Assembly: GCA_900314565.1 (NCBI GenBank)
Contig: OMVU01000007.1
Coordinates: 3,541-67,540, forward strand
DNA from: an uncultured Eubacteriales bacterium
Lineage (GTDB): Bacteria > Bacillota > Clostridia > Lachnospirales > Lachnospiraceae
Direction of reading: 5' to 3'
Length of the DNA stretch: 64,000 bases
This document shows, one piece after another, positions 45,034 through 53,797 of the stretch (position 1 is the stretch's first letter; every line of letters starts with the position of its first letter). The notes under the pieces are model-generated. The model made no database searches. It was not told the DNA's origin and worked only from the letters and a program-made list of their open reading frames with translations. The translations under genes were made by a program, and so were the position numbers.

Positions 45034-45195
45034 TACTCCTCCGGCACCCTCCGGGCATTTCATGATACCTTTTTCACTCCTCCAGCATCTTCCGGGCATT
45101 CATGATATCTTTTTCACTCCTCCAGCATCTTCCGGGCATTTCATGATACCTTTTTCACTCCTGCAGTGCCCTCCCGAGCATTTCACGGTAGCCCG
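45034..45195 (-). repeat. 41-bp tandem repeat copying the SGNH-WYL gene 3' end
   Basis: Units start at 45034, 45075, 45115 and 45156 (period 40-41). The last is the end of the SGNH-WYL gene (CACTCCTGCAGTGCC...). Each earlier unit carries CTCCTCCAGCATCTTCCGGG and GCATTTCATGATACC, so on the gene strand every unit closes with a GAGTGA-like stop. Confidence 0.83.
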
Positions 45196-46732
45196 CGAGG
45201 ACATTTTCCGGGCCTTCTATCTTCACATCTCCGCCCCAGGTAAATACCCACCCGTAAAATGTCGGAGACACGCACACCCTGACCTTTGTCCGAAAATGCT
45301 CCTTATCAGCCTTCCTCACTTTCACATCCATCCCGAACTGGTCGATGATTCCCTTCATGACCTCGTTGCGGCAGATGAGCGTGACCTCCTCCGGCTCCTG
45401 ATTCGCGTACATCCTGAAGACTTCCCTGGTGTAGCGCGTCACATCAAAATCATCGGGTACCGGCAGAGCATCCTCCGCAAGGATCTCCGGCTGCTTCAGG
45501 ATCCGGTCCACCCGGTAGGTCCTCACAGATTCCTTTGCATGATCATACCCGACCAGATAATAGAAATCACCGTTCCAGATCAGTGTGAAGGGACTTACCG
45601 TGTATGCATTTCCGTCATTGCGCAGGATCTGCTTCTTCCTTCCGTCATAGTCAGTATAGAAAAATGAAATTCTTCTCCCCTCGTTGATCGCCGTATTGAT
45701 CGCGTCTACGATGTAATATCCCTTCTCATTGGCAGAGCGGACACGGCCGGGCGTGTACAGGTTCCGCTTCAGCTGCCCGGCATTTCTCTCATTGGTCAGC
45801 GCAACGAGCTTCTCGACCAGCCTGCGGCTCTTCCTCTCCGTGATAAATCTGGAAGACTCCACTGCGTCGATCAGGATCTTGAGCTCCGGCAGCTCGAACT
45901 GACGGCTCTCCAGATAGTATTTGTTCTGGCGGTAGCGGTGGCCGACAATGTCGAAGCCCGCCGCCTTCAGGACCTCGATATCTCCCGGGACCGTCGTGCG
46001 GTGCATCGTGATACCATACTTCTTCTCCATGAGGTCACGGATCTGATTGGTCGTCAGCGGGTGCTCCGCATCCGTGTACTTGAGCAGGATCTGATACATA
46101 TAGAGGACCCGGAGACGTATATCGCCGGAATTGACCTTCGGGACTGTCAGGTTGTCCACCGGACGTCCGGATCCCCGGTCTTCCCGGATCACCTCAGCGA
46201 TCGTCCCGGCAGCGAGGCGGGAACCGGCCTCACTCGGATGGCTTCCGTCTTCGGCATAGAGCTCCTCTGCACCACCCGCTTCGTAAAATTTCCGCCCGAC
46301 ATCCGCAAGCAGTGCCCTGTTTTCCTCAGCAGCCTCCCGATATGCCCCGGACATGGCCTCTGCCATCCCGTCATAATCGAGACTGACCTCTTCGTACTGC
46401 TCCGCACCTCTCCTGTAAGCCCAGGTCGCAAAAAGGACCGGGACTGCGCCCGCATCCCGTATCATCTCGCAGAGAGTGCTGACGCTTTTCATAAAGGATG
46501 CCTTCGCGGTGATCGGGCCGTTGCTCATTTCCTGCAGGACCACATAATCCCAGTGCTCCTCCTCCAGGGCAGCAAAAGTCTTCTTCCCCAGTCTGGTGTT
46601 CGGATTGGTCTGCTCCGCGAGCCGGGCGCCGCCCCGTGTGATCTGCACAACTTCCGCGCCTGTGATTTCCGCCAGCATGGACGGCATATCATTTGCATAT
46701 GTAAAACTGTTACCGAGCATCAGGATCTTCAT
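45155..46732 (-). CDS. SGNH hydrolase fused to HTH-WYL regulator
   Basis: A 525-residue protein joining two families that are usually separate. Residues 1-185 are an SGNH/GDSL-type hydrolase: MKILMLGNSFTYANDMP carries the catalytic Ser9, and YAEDGSHPSEAGSRL carries D162 and H165. Residues 203-275 form a winged helix (LRVLYMYQILLKYTDAEHPLTTNQIRDLM). Residues 330-440 form a WYL domain (WNGDFYYLVGYDHAKESVRTYRVDRI), then a WCX-type C terminus. One uninterrupted frame covers all of it. WYL regulators bind nucleic-acid-like ligands; a fused esterase could make or remove the ligand, which is inference. GAGG precedes the ATG at 46732; an in-frame ATG 15 bases earlier is possible. Confidence 0.85.
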   Translation of the reverse strand: MKILMLGNSFTYANDMPSMLAEITGAEVVQITRGGARLAEQTNPNTRLGKKTFAALEEEHWDYVVLQEMSNGPITAKASFMKSVSTLCEMIRDAGAVPVLFATWAYRRGAEQYEEVSLDYDGMAEAMSGAYREAAEENRALLADVGRKFYEAGGAEELYAEDGSHPSEAGSRLAAGTIAEVIREDRGSGRPVDNLTVPKVNSGDIRLRVLYMYQILLKYTDAEHPLTTNQIRDLMEKKYGITMHRTTVPGDIEVLKAAGFDIVGHRYRQNKYYLESRQFELPELKILIDAVESSRFITERKSRRLVEKLVALTNERNAGQLKRNLYTPGRVRSANEKGYYIVDAINTAINEGRRISFFYTDYDGRKKQILRNDGNAYTVSPFTLIWNGDFYYLVGYDHAKESVRTYRVDRILKQPEILAEDALPVPDDFDVTRYTREVFRMYANQEPEEVTLICRNEVMKGIIDQFGMDVKVRKADKEHFRTKVRVCVSPTFYGWVFTWGGDVKIEGPENVLAGYREMLGRALQE

Positions 46733-47041
46733 TCTTCTTTTCCTCATACAAAATCTGCACTACCAGTCAACACTGCAGCAGGAAATACCGACAGACTGTT
46801 TCACAGTGTCCGACAGATTTATTTTACCTCAGTTTGCAGGCTGTCAGCAATCCTATGCGACATACTCCTGCCATTTAGAATTTACTTTTTTCAAGTCAAT
46901 CACCTGCGAAAACGTTGATGTATTGCTCCCTGAATTCAAGTCAGGTACTCCTGCCACTTTCGCGATTACTTCGTTATTTTTTGCGGCCAGACACTGAGGT
47001 ATTTACAGGCCTGGTATAGCATGCTGCTCCTCTTCGTATGA

Positions 47042-47660
47042 TAAGGTACAGCTCTTTGTTACCAAAGACGGATTCTGTCATATAAAAAGTGTTGTCTTCA
47101 GGGATACACATCACCTGTTCAGGTGTATCGGTAGATTTTACAGGATTTGTTCCACGTAGGCATGGGCTGGATTTCGCTGTTTAGGTACAGCTCTGGATTT
47201 CACGTGATTTGTTCCCCGTAGGGATGGCCTGGATTCGACGTTTAGGTACGGCTCTGGTTTTTGTATGATTTGTTCTCCTTAGGTATTAGCTGGATTTCCC
47301 CGTTTAGGTACAGCACTGAATTTCACGTGATTTGTTCTCCTTAGGTATTAGCTGGATTTCCCAGTTTAGGTATAGCACTGGATTTCACGTGATTTGTTCC
47401 CCGTCAGTCGCTCTGATTTATGGAGAACAATTGCTGGAAATCTGCCGCCTGTACCTAAACGGCTCACTTAGACAAAAATTTCAGGAGTACATTAGCGGAG
47501 AATCGGCTTCCTGTACCTAAACGGCTCACTTAGACAAAAATTCCAGGAGTACATTAGCGGAGAATCGGCTTCCTGTACCTAAACGGCTCACTTAGACAAA
47601 AATCCTTGGGTAGATTGGAGGAAAATCGGCCCTCCATACCTAAACGATTCAAGGGCAGAT
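47042..47660. repeat. R2 palindromic array of 61-62-bp units, copy 2
   Basis: Forward units starting ATTTGTTC at 47145, 47207, 47268, 47330 and 47392, each with GTTTAGGTAC; a degenerate unit precedes from 47042. After a centre near 47415-47450, units run the other way: GGCTCACTTAGACAAAAAT at 47461, 47523 and 47585, period 62, each preceded by GTACCTAAAC. The reverse complement of one arm matches the other. It lies between the divergent SGNH-WYL and S24-repressor genes; 46733-47041 and 47661-47930 show nothing recognisable. Confidence 0.87.
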
Positions 47661-47934
47661 ATCCTTGATGTATATTTAGAAAGAAATCTTCTTGTGTCTT
47701 ATGATCCGAAAATCACTCTCCCGGACTATTTGATATATAGTACCGTCACATTAGTAGCAAGCTTTTTGTTCGACAGCTCTGACAGGCTGAGCATAAGTCA
47801 GTAAAGCTCCCCCCTCCGACAGACACATATTCGGGCGTTCTCTGCGTAAAAGTATCCTTTACATTCCTTTATTTATGCGTTACCCTAGCATCAAAGAAAT
47901 GTTTTTGCGAAAAGTATAAATCTCCACCATGTAC

Positions 47935-47990
47935 TTGCGAAATTGCGCGCCTTTCATGAATTGTATGAACATTCGCGCTGCGTTTCGCAA
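47935..47990. repeat. R3 hairpin, copy 3
   Basis: TTGCGAAATTGCGCGC...GCGCTGCGTTTCGCAA with a palindromic loop region CATGAATTGTATGAACATTC. Structure and end sequences match 35279-35350. Confidence 0.6.
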
Positions 47991-48048
47991 GCGCCCGGAT
48001 CCTTTTTCGCTAGCGCCCGGAATCTTTTTCGCTAGCGCCCGGATTCTT
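47983..48048. repeat. 22-bp tandem repeat, three units, before the S24 repressor gene
   Basis: TTTCGCAAGCGCCCGGATCC and two TTTCGCTAGCGCCCGGA-type units start at 47983, 48005 and 48027, period 22. The core CGCTAGCG is self-complementary, so the array may be a multi-site operator of the gene starting at 48070. Confidence 0.7.
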
Positions 48049-48069
48049 CATAAAAGAAAGGAGCGAGGC

Positions 48070-48930
48070 ATGCCACGGCGAAGTATTGACCGTCCCGCAA
48101 AAGGGACCCCCGGTATCATCGATGTAAAAAGCGGGAAAACAGTGACCAATCCCGCCATCCCCGTTCTGTGCGAAAGAATCCGTTTCTTCCGCGAAAAAGC
48201 CGATATGGAACAGAAGCAGCTGGCAAAACAGATTGGCATTACGGCGAACGCCGTCAGCAACTGGGAAAACGGCAGAGGCCGACCGGATATCAATCTTCTT
48301 CCGGACATCTGCCGTGCGCTGAACGTCTCCATGTACGATCTTTTTGATATGGACGATCCCGCGCACCGCTATACAAAGGAAGAAAAAATCCTTCTTGAAC
48401 AATACCGCACGCTCACGGCCGGGCATCGGATGGCCGTCGGTCAGCTGATCGAGACGCTTCTGAAAGTCCAGGATGCGGAAAACTGCCCGCTCATCCGAAG
48501 ACTTGTCTGCTATCGAAAATCGCTGGCTGCAGGCTTCGGAGACCCCACCGAGTTCGACGGCGAAGGCGAGCCGATCTACCTCTATTCTTCAAGGGAAGTC
48601 GACCGGGCTGACTGTGTCTTCACGGTCAACGGGGACAGTATGGAACCGGACTATCATGACGGCGATATGGTCCTTGTCTCCCGCATACCGGACGCGCCCG
48701 AGCTGCAGACCGGGGAAGTCGGCGCTTTCATTGTCGGAAATGAGACTTATATCAAAGTGTACGGCAAAGACTGCCTGGAATCTCTGAATCCGGGCTACCC
48801 GCCCATGCATTTCCACGAGGCTGAATCCGTCTATCTGATCGGCCGTGTCCTTGGAATTCTTGATCCGAAAAAGATTGCATCGCCCGGGGATGTCGAGAAG
48901 TACCGTCTGCTGCATCCCGATGAATTCTGA
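48070..48930 (+). CDS. XRE-S24 LexA-like repressor
   Basis: A 286-residue repressor. The helix-turn-helix spans residues 45-70 (MEQKQLAKQIGITANAVSNWENG). The C-terminal S24 peptidase domain has Ser190 (NGDSMEPDYHDGD) and Lys229 (ETYIKVYG), and an Ala-Gly pair at 154-155 (LAAGFG) is a likely self-cleavage site. Such proteins are inactivated by RecA-promoted autocleavage after DNA damage. No phage genes are nearby. The ATG at 48070 follows AAAGGAGCGAGG. Confidence 0.88.
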   Translation: MPRRSIDRPAKGTPGIIDVKSGKTVTNPAIPVLCERIRFFREKADMEQKQLAKQIGITANAVSNWENGRGRPDINLLPDICRALNVSMYDLFDMDDPAHRYTKEEKILLEQYRTLTAGHRMAVGQLIETLLKVQDAENCPLIRRLVCYRKSLAAGFGDPTEFDGEGEPIYLYSSREVDRADCVFTVNGDSMEPDYHDGDMVLVSRIPDAPELQTGEVGAFIVGNETYIKVYGKDCLESLNPGYPPMHFHEAESVYLIGRVLGILDPKKIASPGDVEKYRLLHPDEF

Positions 48931-48988
48931 TCTGCTGCTGCAGCGTACGCTGTGTTCAGACCGGTTAAATTTCATATGACTCCAAAAT

Positions 48989-49022
48989 GAAAATACGCGC
49001 AGACGGTATCGCCTGCGCGTAT
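48989..49022. terminator. Bidirectional terminator
   Basis: AATACGCGCAG/CTGCGCGTATT stem between convergent genes; minus-strand tail ATTTTCATTTT serves the GH36 gene. Confidence 0.78.
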
Positions 49023-49029
49023 TGTTCTG

Positions 49030-51225
49030 TCAGTCTATCACCTCTAAATGATATAAAAATGCCGTAAACTCCGGAATCTCCCGCGGAACCGGCACGCCGG
49101 CGTGCATGAGCGCCATGCCCGTCGCCGTCCACTCATTCCCGTCGCCGGTGATCCTGTATTTTCTGTTCGGAAGAAGTCCCTTGCACTTGATGTACTCCTG
49201 CGGCCCGTTCACTGTCAGATGGACCGTGACTACGGTGAGCAGCGCTTTCTTCTTATCCTTTGCAACGCACTCCCACGCGACAAGGTTCACCGGTTCGAAC
49301 GGATTTGTCAGCCTGTAATAATCCCCGAAGAAATTCAGGTCATAGAACTTGTGATAATACCCGCTCATCTTTCGGCACTTCTCTATCTCCTCCTTCGAGA
49401 GCTTTGTCGCGTCCAGCTCATAGCCGAATGTGCCGCACATCGCGATTGCGGCCTTCGTCTCGATCGGGACCATCGGGCTTGCAGTCGAGACGTGGGCTCC
49501 CATGGTGCAGACCGGATACACGAAGGATGATCCGTAATGCAGCTTCAGATTGTCAAGCGGCTTGGTGTTATCCGAGCTCCAGTACTGCACGAAGTATGTG
49601 AGCATCGCCGAGTCGAACCGTCCGCCGCCTCCGGCGCAGCCCTCGAACATGATGTCCGGATGCGTCTTTATGATCCCGTCCATGACCCGGTAGAGACCCA
49701 GCACATAACGGTGGGAGATCTCTCCCTGGCGGTCTGCCGGAAGTACATTGGACCAGAGGTCCGTGATCGCGCGGTTGATATCCCATTTCACATAGTATAT
49801 ATTCGCGCTGTCAAGGATCCCGTTAATGCTCCTGATCAGATAATCCTGGACCTCCCGTCTGCTCACGTCGAGGACCAGCTGATTGCGGCTTCTTACAGCG
49901 CGCCGGCCCGGAATTTCCATCGCCCAGTCCGGATGCGCGCGGAAGAGATCCGAGTCCTCCGACACCATTTCCGGTTCGAACCAGATTCCGAACTTCATTC
50001 CCAGGTCATTGATCTGCGAGACGAGTTTCGGAAGGCCGCACTTGATTTTCTTTTCATTTACCACCCAGTCCCCGAGGCCGGAATTGTCGTCGTCCCGCTT
50101 GCCGAACCAGCCGTCGTCCATGACGATCATCTCGACGCCCATATCCCGCGCGGCTTTCGCGATCTCAACGAGCTTTTCATCATCAAAATCGAAGAAAGCG
50201 GCTTCCCAGGTATTGATGAGGATCGGACGCTTTACGTCCTTTACGAACTTGCTGCGGTTCAGGTTATTCCTGAAGAAATTGTGGTAATTATGGCTCATCT
50301 TCGTGAGACCTTTGTGCGTGTAGGTCATGAGGACCGCGGGCGTATCAAAATCCTCGCCCGGACCGACCACATAGCTGAACAGTCTGTCATTGATTCCCAT
50401 CACAAGACGCGCCTGGTCATACTGGTCGAGCTCGACCTCGGCGATAAAGCTTCCGGAATACATCAGGGAGAAGCCGTAGCAGGAACCGTACTCTTCATTT
50501 GCGGTCCGGTCGACCAGCGCGATGAACGGGTTCTGCTGGTGGGAAGAAATGCCGCGGCCGCTTCTGATCTTATGCACGTGATGCGTCAGCGGCTGGCGCT
50601 CGACCTGGCGCTCCTGACCGTACCTTCCCGGTAGAGAGACGAGATCCAGATTCCGTCCGTTCATATAATCCATATTGACGGACATGATCCTCTTCAGGCT
50701 GATCTCCCCTTCGCCGCCGTTGTGAACTCTTGCGGCGCGCATGATGATATCCGCCTCCTCGAACACCGAATAGAGGAGTGTCACCTGGATCTTCGTGACA
50801 GAATCCTCAATGACGAGCTCCAACGTATCGACGGTGTCATTTTCCGTCGCGATTGCCGTCGGCAGTCCGTTCAGCGTGAACGCACCTTTGTACATTTTAT
50901 GGGAGCGGTATCTTCCGTTAAATGAAAAACTTCCGTCCGCATTCTGGACCTCAATGGAATTGATGCGGAAATCGCCCTGCTGCTGCGTCGTAAATTCCTG
51001 CGGCTGCGCATCCAGAGAGAATGTGCGCTCCTTCAGGGATTCATAGGGATTTCCCGAGAAACCGCGGTCATACCGGCGGACGAGATATATGAGATCCTCA
51101 TCCTGGATCGTCGCGCCGTAATACAGATGCTTCACATAATTCAAATTCCCGATCTTGAGCTGATAGGTCGTTTTTGCCGTGTGCAGGGAGAAGGTTCTCT
51201 TTTTTTCATTATAGATGATTGCCAT
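49030..51225 (-). CDS. GH36 alpha-galactosidase
   Basis: A 731-residue enzyme of full GH36 length without signal peptide, so intracellular. The nucleophile is D482 in YVKWDINRA, the acid/base D552 in YWSSDNTKP, 70 residues later as in characterised family members, and FEGCAGGGGRFD holds the substrate-binding loop. It hydrolyses alpha-1,6-galactosides such as melibiose and raffinose, usually as a tetramer. AAGGAG precedes the ATG. No dedicated transporter is adjacent; the ABC importer at 22.6-25.9 kb could supply it. Confidence 0.94.
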   Translation of the reverse strand: MAIIYNEKKRTFSLHTAKTTYQLKIGNLNYVKHLYYGATIQDEDLIYLVRRYDRGFSGNPYESLKERTFSLDAQPQEFTTQQQGDFRINSIEVQNADGSFSFNGRYRSHKMYKGAFTLNGLPTAIATENDTVDTLELVIEDSVTKIQVTLLYSVFEEADIIMRAARVHNGGEGEISLKRIMSVNMDYMNGRNLDLVSLPGRYGQERQVERQPLTHHVHKIRSGRGISSHQQNPFIALVDRTANEEYGSCYGFSLMYSGSFIAEVELDQYDQARLVMGINDRLFSYVVGPGEDFDTPAVLMTYTHKGLTKMSHNYHNFFRNNLNRSKFVKDVKRPILINTWEAAFFDFDDEKLVEIAKAARDMGVEMIVMDDGWFGKRDDDNSGLGDWVVNEKKIKCGLPKLVSQINDLGMKFGIWFEPEMVSEDSDLFRAHPDWAMEIPGRRAVRSRNQLVLDVSRREVQDYLIRSINGILDSANIYYVKWDINRAITDLWSNVLPADRQGEISHRYVLGLYRVMDGIIKTHPDIMFEGCAGGGGRFDSAMLTYFVQYWSSDNTKPLDNLKLHYGSSFVYPVCTMGAHVSTASPMVPIETKAAIAMCGTFGYELDATKLSKEEIEKCRKMSGYYHKFYDLNFFGDYYRLTNPFEPVNLVAWECVAKDKKKALLTVVTVHLTVNGPQEYIKCKGLLPNRKYRITGDGNEWTATGMALMHAGVPVPREIPEFTAFLYHLEVID

Positions 51226-51285
51226 AACATACTCCTTACTATACGTTCGGTTTTATCTCAGCTGCGTAATACTCTGCCTGATCAT

Positions 51286-51360
51286 TGCTGCACATGCCGG
51301 GACCTGCGAGGTACAAGGTACATTCCTCATTGCGCAGCCGTGATCCGCCGGAGACTTTGA
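51286..51360 (-). repeat. R1 fragment, inverted and diverged
   Basis: GCGAGGTACAAGGTAC, then ATTGCGCAGCCGTGATCCGC and CGGAGACTTT match the reverse strand of R1's second half. Confidence 0.55.
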
Positions 51361-51456
51361 GTTCATCATATTCTATAAAGACATCTGCATCCATACGATA
51401 AAGATCCTTATTCATGGATTTTTGAGGCTTTTTCCGCAGACCTTTTCTCTTTACTC

Positions 51457-51550
51457 CCGACCCCGTCTGCACTCGGATATCCTGCTTCGGCAGAGCTCGA
51501 TTTTCGGAAGCACCAGCCCGACCCCGTCTGCACTCAGATATCCTCCGCAG
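51457..51550. repeat. 60-bp direct repeat
   Basis: CCCGACCCCGTCTGCACTC plus NGATATCCT occurs at 51457 and again at 51517, upstream of the HipBA-like operon. Confidence 0.7.
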
Positions 51551-51614
51551 GCTGGTTCCGGAAGAAGCAGGAACACCCTGGCGTTCCTGCTTCTCCTGAA
51601 TGATGTCATTTTCA

Positions 51615-51645
51615 TTGAAATTATAACGTATTTACGTTATAATTT
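51615..51645 (+). promoter_or_regulatory. Promoter and palindromic operator of the HipBA-like operon
   Basis: TTGAAA (51615-51620) and TATAAT (51638-51643) are 17 bases apart. The spacer and both boxes lie within a perfect palindrome with 13-base arms, AAATTATAACGTA-TT-TACGTTATAATTT (51618-51645). A repressor bound here would block RNA polymerase directly. Confidence 0.85.
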
Positions 51646-51665
51646 AGGCAAAGAAAGGAATCGAA

Positions 51666-52106
51666 ATGAATAAAAACTTTGTAAATGCAGTAAAAAACTC
51701 CGGCATAACACCTTATCGCCTGTCAAAATATTCCGGGGTGCCCTATACAATAATCAGCGAGTTACTGACCGGGAAAAAAGACATAAACAAACGGGCGGCA
51801 GACACTGTTCTGCGATTAGCAAAGGCGCTGAATCTGGAAATATCTGATATTATGAATCCTGTCTATGTGTTGGACGGGGTATCGGGGAAATACAAGGGAG
51901 TCTCTTATCGATGGAAACGACAAGATGATTATATGATTTTATCTTTGAAGAGCAGGACATGGAACGAGACAGTAAAAACGGAATACGGATTTCAGGATTT
52001 TAAAGACCGAAAAAAATACGATTTGTACGCAGGGTTATATATCGATCCAATCATCGAACAAAAAAAGACCGAAGAGTATGCACTGAAAAAAATAAGAGGT
52101 ATTTAA
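51666..52106 (+). CDS. XRE-family HipB-like antitoxin/repressor
   Basis: A 146-residue protein. The helix-turn-helix is at residues 10-45 (NSGITPYRLSKYSGVPYTIISELLTGKKDINKRAADTVLRLAKAL). The C-terminal half (VSGKYKGVSYRWKRQDDYMILSLKSRTWNE) is a domain I do not recognise; it may bind the kinase encoded next, with which it is coupled by a 1-base overlap. It is the probable binder of the palindrome upstream. AAAGGAA precedes the ATG. The operon is clearly richer in A and T than its neighbours, a sign of transfer. Confidence 0.8.
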   Translation: MNKNFVNAVKNSGITPYRLSKYSGVPYTIISELLTGKKDINKRAADTVLRLAKALNLEISDIMNPVYVLDGVSGKYKGVSYRWKRQDDYMILSLKSRTWNETVKTEYGFQDFKDRKKYDLYAGLYIDPIIEQKKTEEYALKKIRGI

Positions 52107-53311
52107 TGATCAGATTATACACGCTAAAACACAGAGATGCCGACTGCGGAGTGCTGACAATTGATACAGATGATGGCAAGCTGCAAAGTTATGCTTCATA
52201 TGGAAATTGTCAAGGCCCGTTCTTAGGGAACAGTACTCTGAAAAACATGAAAAGGTGGTGGACGGCAAGATGTGTCCCTGCTGACAGAAAAGCAATGCAG
52301 GAAGTCATCCGATTATCCGGGTGCTTCACATCAGGCGAATATCTTGCAAAAAATCTTGCGTTAAGTATGACGGATTGCTATTGGCTGTGTCCGGAAGGTC
52401 TTGATCTTAAATGGGAAGATGTTAATCTGCGCAAATCCGGAATCGTCATGGGCGGTAAAGTACCCTATCATAATGCGACATCCTATGACCCAAACGCTTC
52501 ACTCGGCGGACAAATGGAAAAATACTGGGATCTGTTAAGAAACGAACCAACTCTCGTCAAAACAGCCGGAACACATTATGGACAACAGGCTCTCAACGAA
52601 TTATTTGCAACGAATATTCATAAAAAACAGGATTCCGGCTTCCCATTCGTCAAATATGACCTGGAAACAACTGCGGATGGGGATTTGTGCTCTGTTTGCA
52701 AATCATTTACTTCCGATCGAATAGAATTCGTTCCGGCAATGGAGATTTTAGATTCGGAGAAGATCAAAAATGACGAGGCCTTATATGATGCATATATAAG
52801 AATATGTTCAGAACATGGTCTGGATAAACAATATATCAGCGACTATATGGACTATCAAACGCTGTCAGATTTTGTGATCAGTAATACCGACGAACATCTG
52901 TTAAATTTTGGCGCTCTGCGCGACTCAACAGACATGAATTTCAAAGATACCGCGCCAATTTTCGATTCAGGAAACAGTATGTTTTACAGCGACATACGCA
53001 GAAGACCGTTTGAGAGATATGAACTTCTGGAAAGGAAAATCACAACATTCCACGACTCAGAAGAAGCGATGCTGAAACACGTAAAGAACAGGACCGTACT
53101 CAAAGAAGATCTCCTCCCTTCTCTTAAAGAAGTACTGGAGTTTTATGCAGATAGAGGAGTGCCGGAAGATAAGTCGATGTTTATTGCAAAAAACTATGAA
53201 ATTAAGGTGCGCATGTTGAGAGAATTCCAAAAAGGAAAAAGTATTTCATTGTACAGGGAACAGAAAAAATACAAAAACAGTTTGCATTCAGGCTCAATTC
53301 CCCATGATTAA
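52106..53311 (+). CDS. HipA-like serine/threonine kinase (toxin candidate)
   Basis: A 401-residue HipA-fold kinase. ATP-binding Lys is probably K152 (PTLVKTAG), the catalytic loop is NTDEHLLNFG at 260-269 (D262, N267) and the metal Asp is D287 in PIFDSGNSM. HipA kinases phosphorylate targets such as glutamyl-tRNA synthetase to cause growth arrest and are held by HipB. Here the N-terminal subdomain is present in the same chain. With the upstream repressor it forms a toxin-antitoxin-like operon; the target is unknown. AT-rich like its partner. Confidence 0.8.
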   Translation: MIRLYTLKHRDADCGVLTIDTDDGKLQSYASYGNCQGPFLGNSTLKNMKRWWTARCVPADRKAMQEVIRLSGCFTSGEYLAKNLALSMTDCYWLCPEGLDLKWEDVNLRKSGIVMGGKVPYHNATSYDPNASLGGQMEKYWDLLRNEPTLVKTAGTHYGQQALNELFATNIHKKQDSGFPFVKYDLETTADGDLCSVCKSFTSDRIEFVPAMEILDSEKIKNDEALYDAYIRICSEHGLDKQYISDYMDYQTLSDFVISNTDEHLLNFGALRDSTDMNFKDTAPIFDSGNSMFYSDIRRRPFERYELLERKITTFHDSEEAMLKHVKNRTVLKEDLLPSLKEVLEFYADRGVPEDKSMFIAKNYEIKVRMLREFQKGKSISLYREQKKYKNSLHSGSIPHD

Positions 53312-53385
53312 CGTCACGGGTTTGTAAAACAAGAGCCTCCGGGAAGCGCAGCTCCCCCTCACACATGCCCCTGGATTTTCATCCG

Positions 53386-53460
53386 GCGGATCGCAGACGT
53401 GCGCAGTGGAAGGCGCTGACGCGCCGCGCACGTCGCGGCAAGAACGCCGAGGCGTTCTTG
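53386..53460 (+). repeat. R1 fragment (8456-type)
   Basis: GACGTGCGCAGTGGAAGGCG, then CGCCGCGCACGTCGCGGC and CAAGAACG-CCGAGG-CGTTCTTG; matches 8456-8525 reversed. Confidence 0.7.
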
Positions 53461-53462
53461 AT

Positions 53463-53560
53463 TCAATTCTCGCTCGCGAGAATTGGCGCGGGATTCGGGT
53501 CAGCGTAAGCTGACATCTTCCAAACCGAATCCCTGCGCATCCTCGCGGAGCGTTTATCTA
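53463..53560. repeat. R4 dispersed element, copy 2
   Basis: TTCAATTCTCGCTCGCGAGA, GTCAGCGTAAGCTGAC, CTTCCAAACCGAATCCC and CTCGCGGAGCG in the same order as 17404-17505. GGGATTCGG pairs with CCGAATCCC around the inner hairpin, giving a cruciform. Confidence 0.72.
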
Positions 53561-53585
53561 AGCAGGGGTCTTCCCCACTGAGATA

Positions 53586-53634
53586 AAAAGTGGTCGATAG
53601 AGTTTTTCCGCAACTCTATCGACCACTTTTTTGC
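53586..53634 (+). terminator. Strong terminator
   Basis: AAAAGTGGTCGATAGAGTT pairs with AACTCTATCGACCACTTTT and is followed by TTG. It ends the HipBA-like operon after the R1 and R4 elements. Confidence 0.85.
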
Positions 53635-53797
53635 GTATATCCCAAAAACCCTATGATCCGGTACCCGCTTGCTATATTCACAGCACATTATTTATGTTTA
53701 TTATGTTATTTATTCTCTTTATATGCTTTCATTTATGTGTTATTCTATGAACAGAAGGTGTGACCGCACCTGCACGCAGCCCGAAAGGAGGACAGAT

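Noticed and set aside
47042..47660. CRISPR array
   Set aside because: Same reasons: homogeneous 62-bp units in two orientations and no cas genes.
53463..53640. T-box leader before the Y-family polymerase
   Set aside because: No T-box core sequence was found; the terminator fits the end of the HipBA-like operon and the R4 element occurs elsewhere without a terminator.
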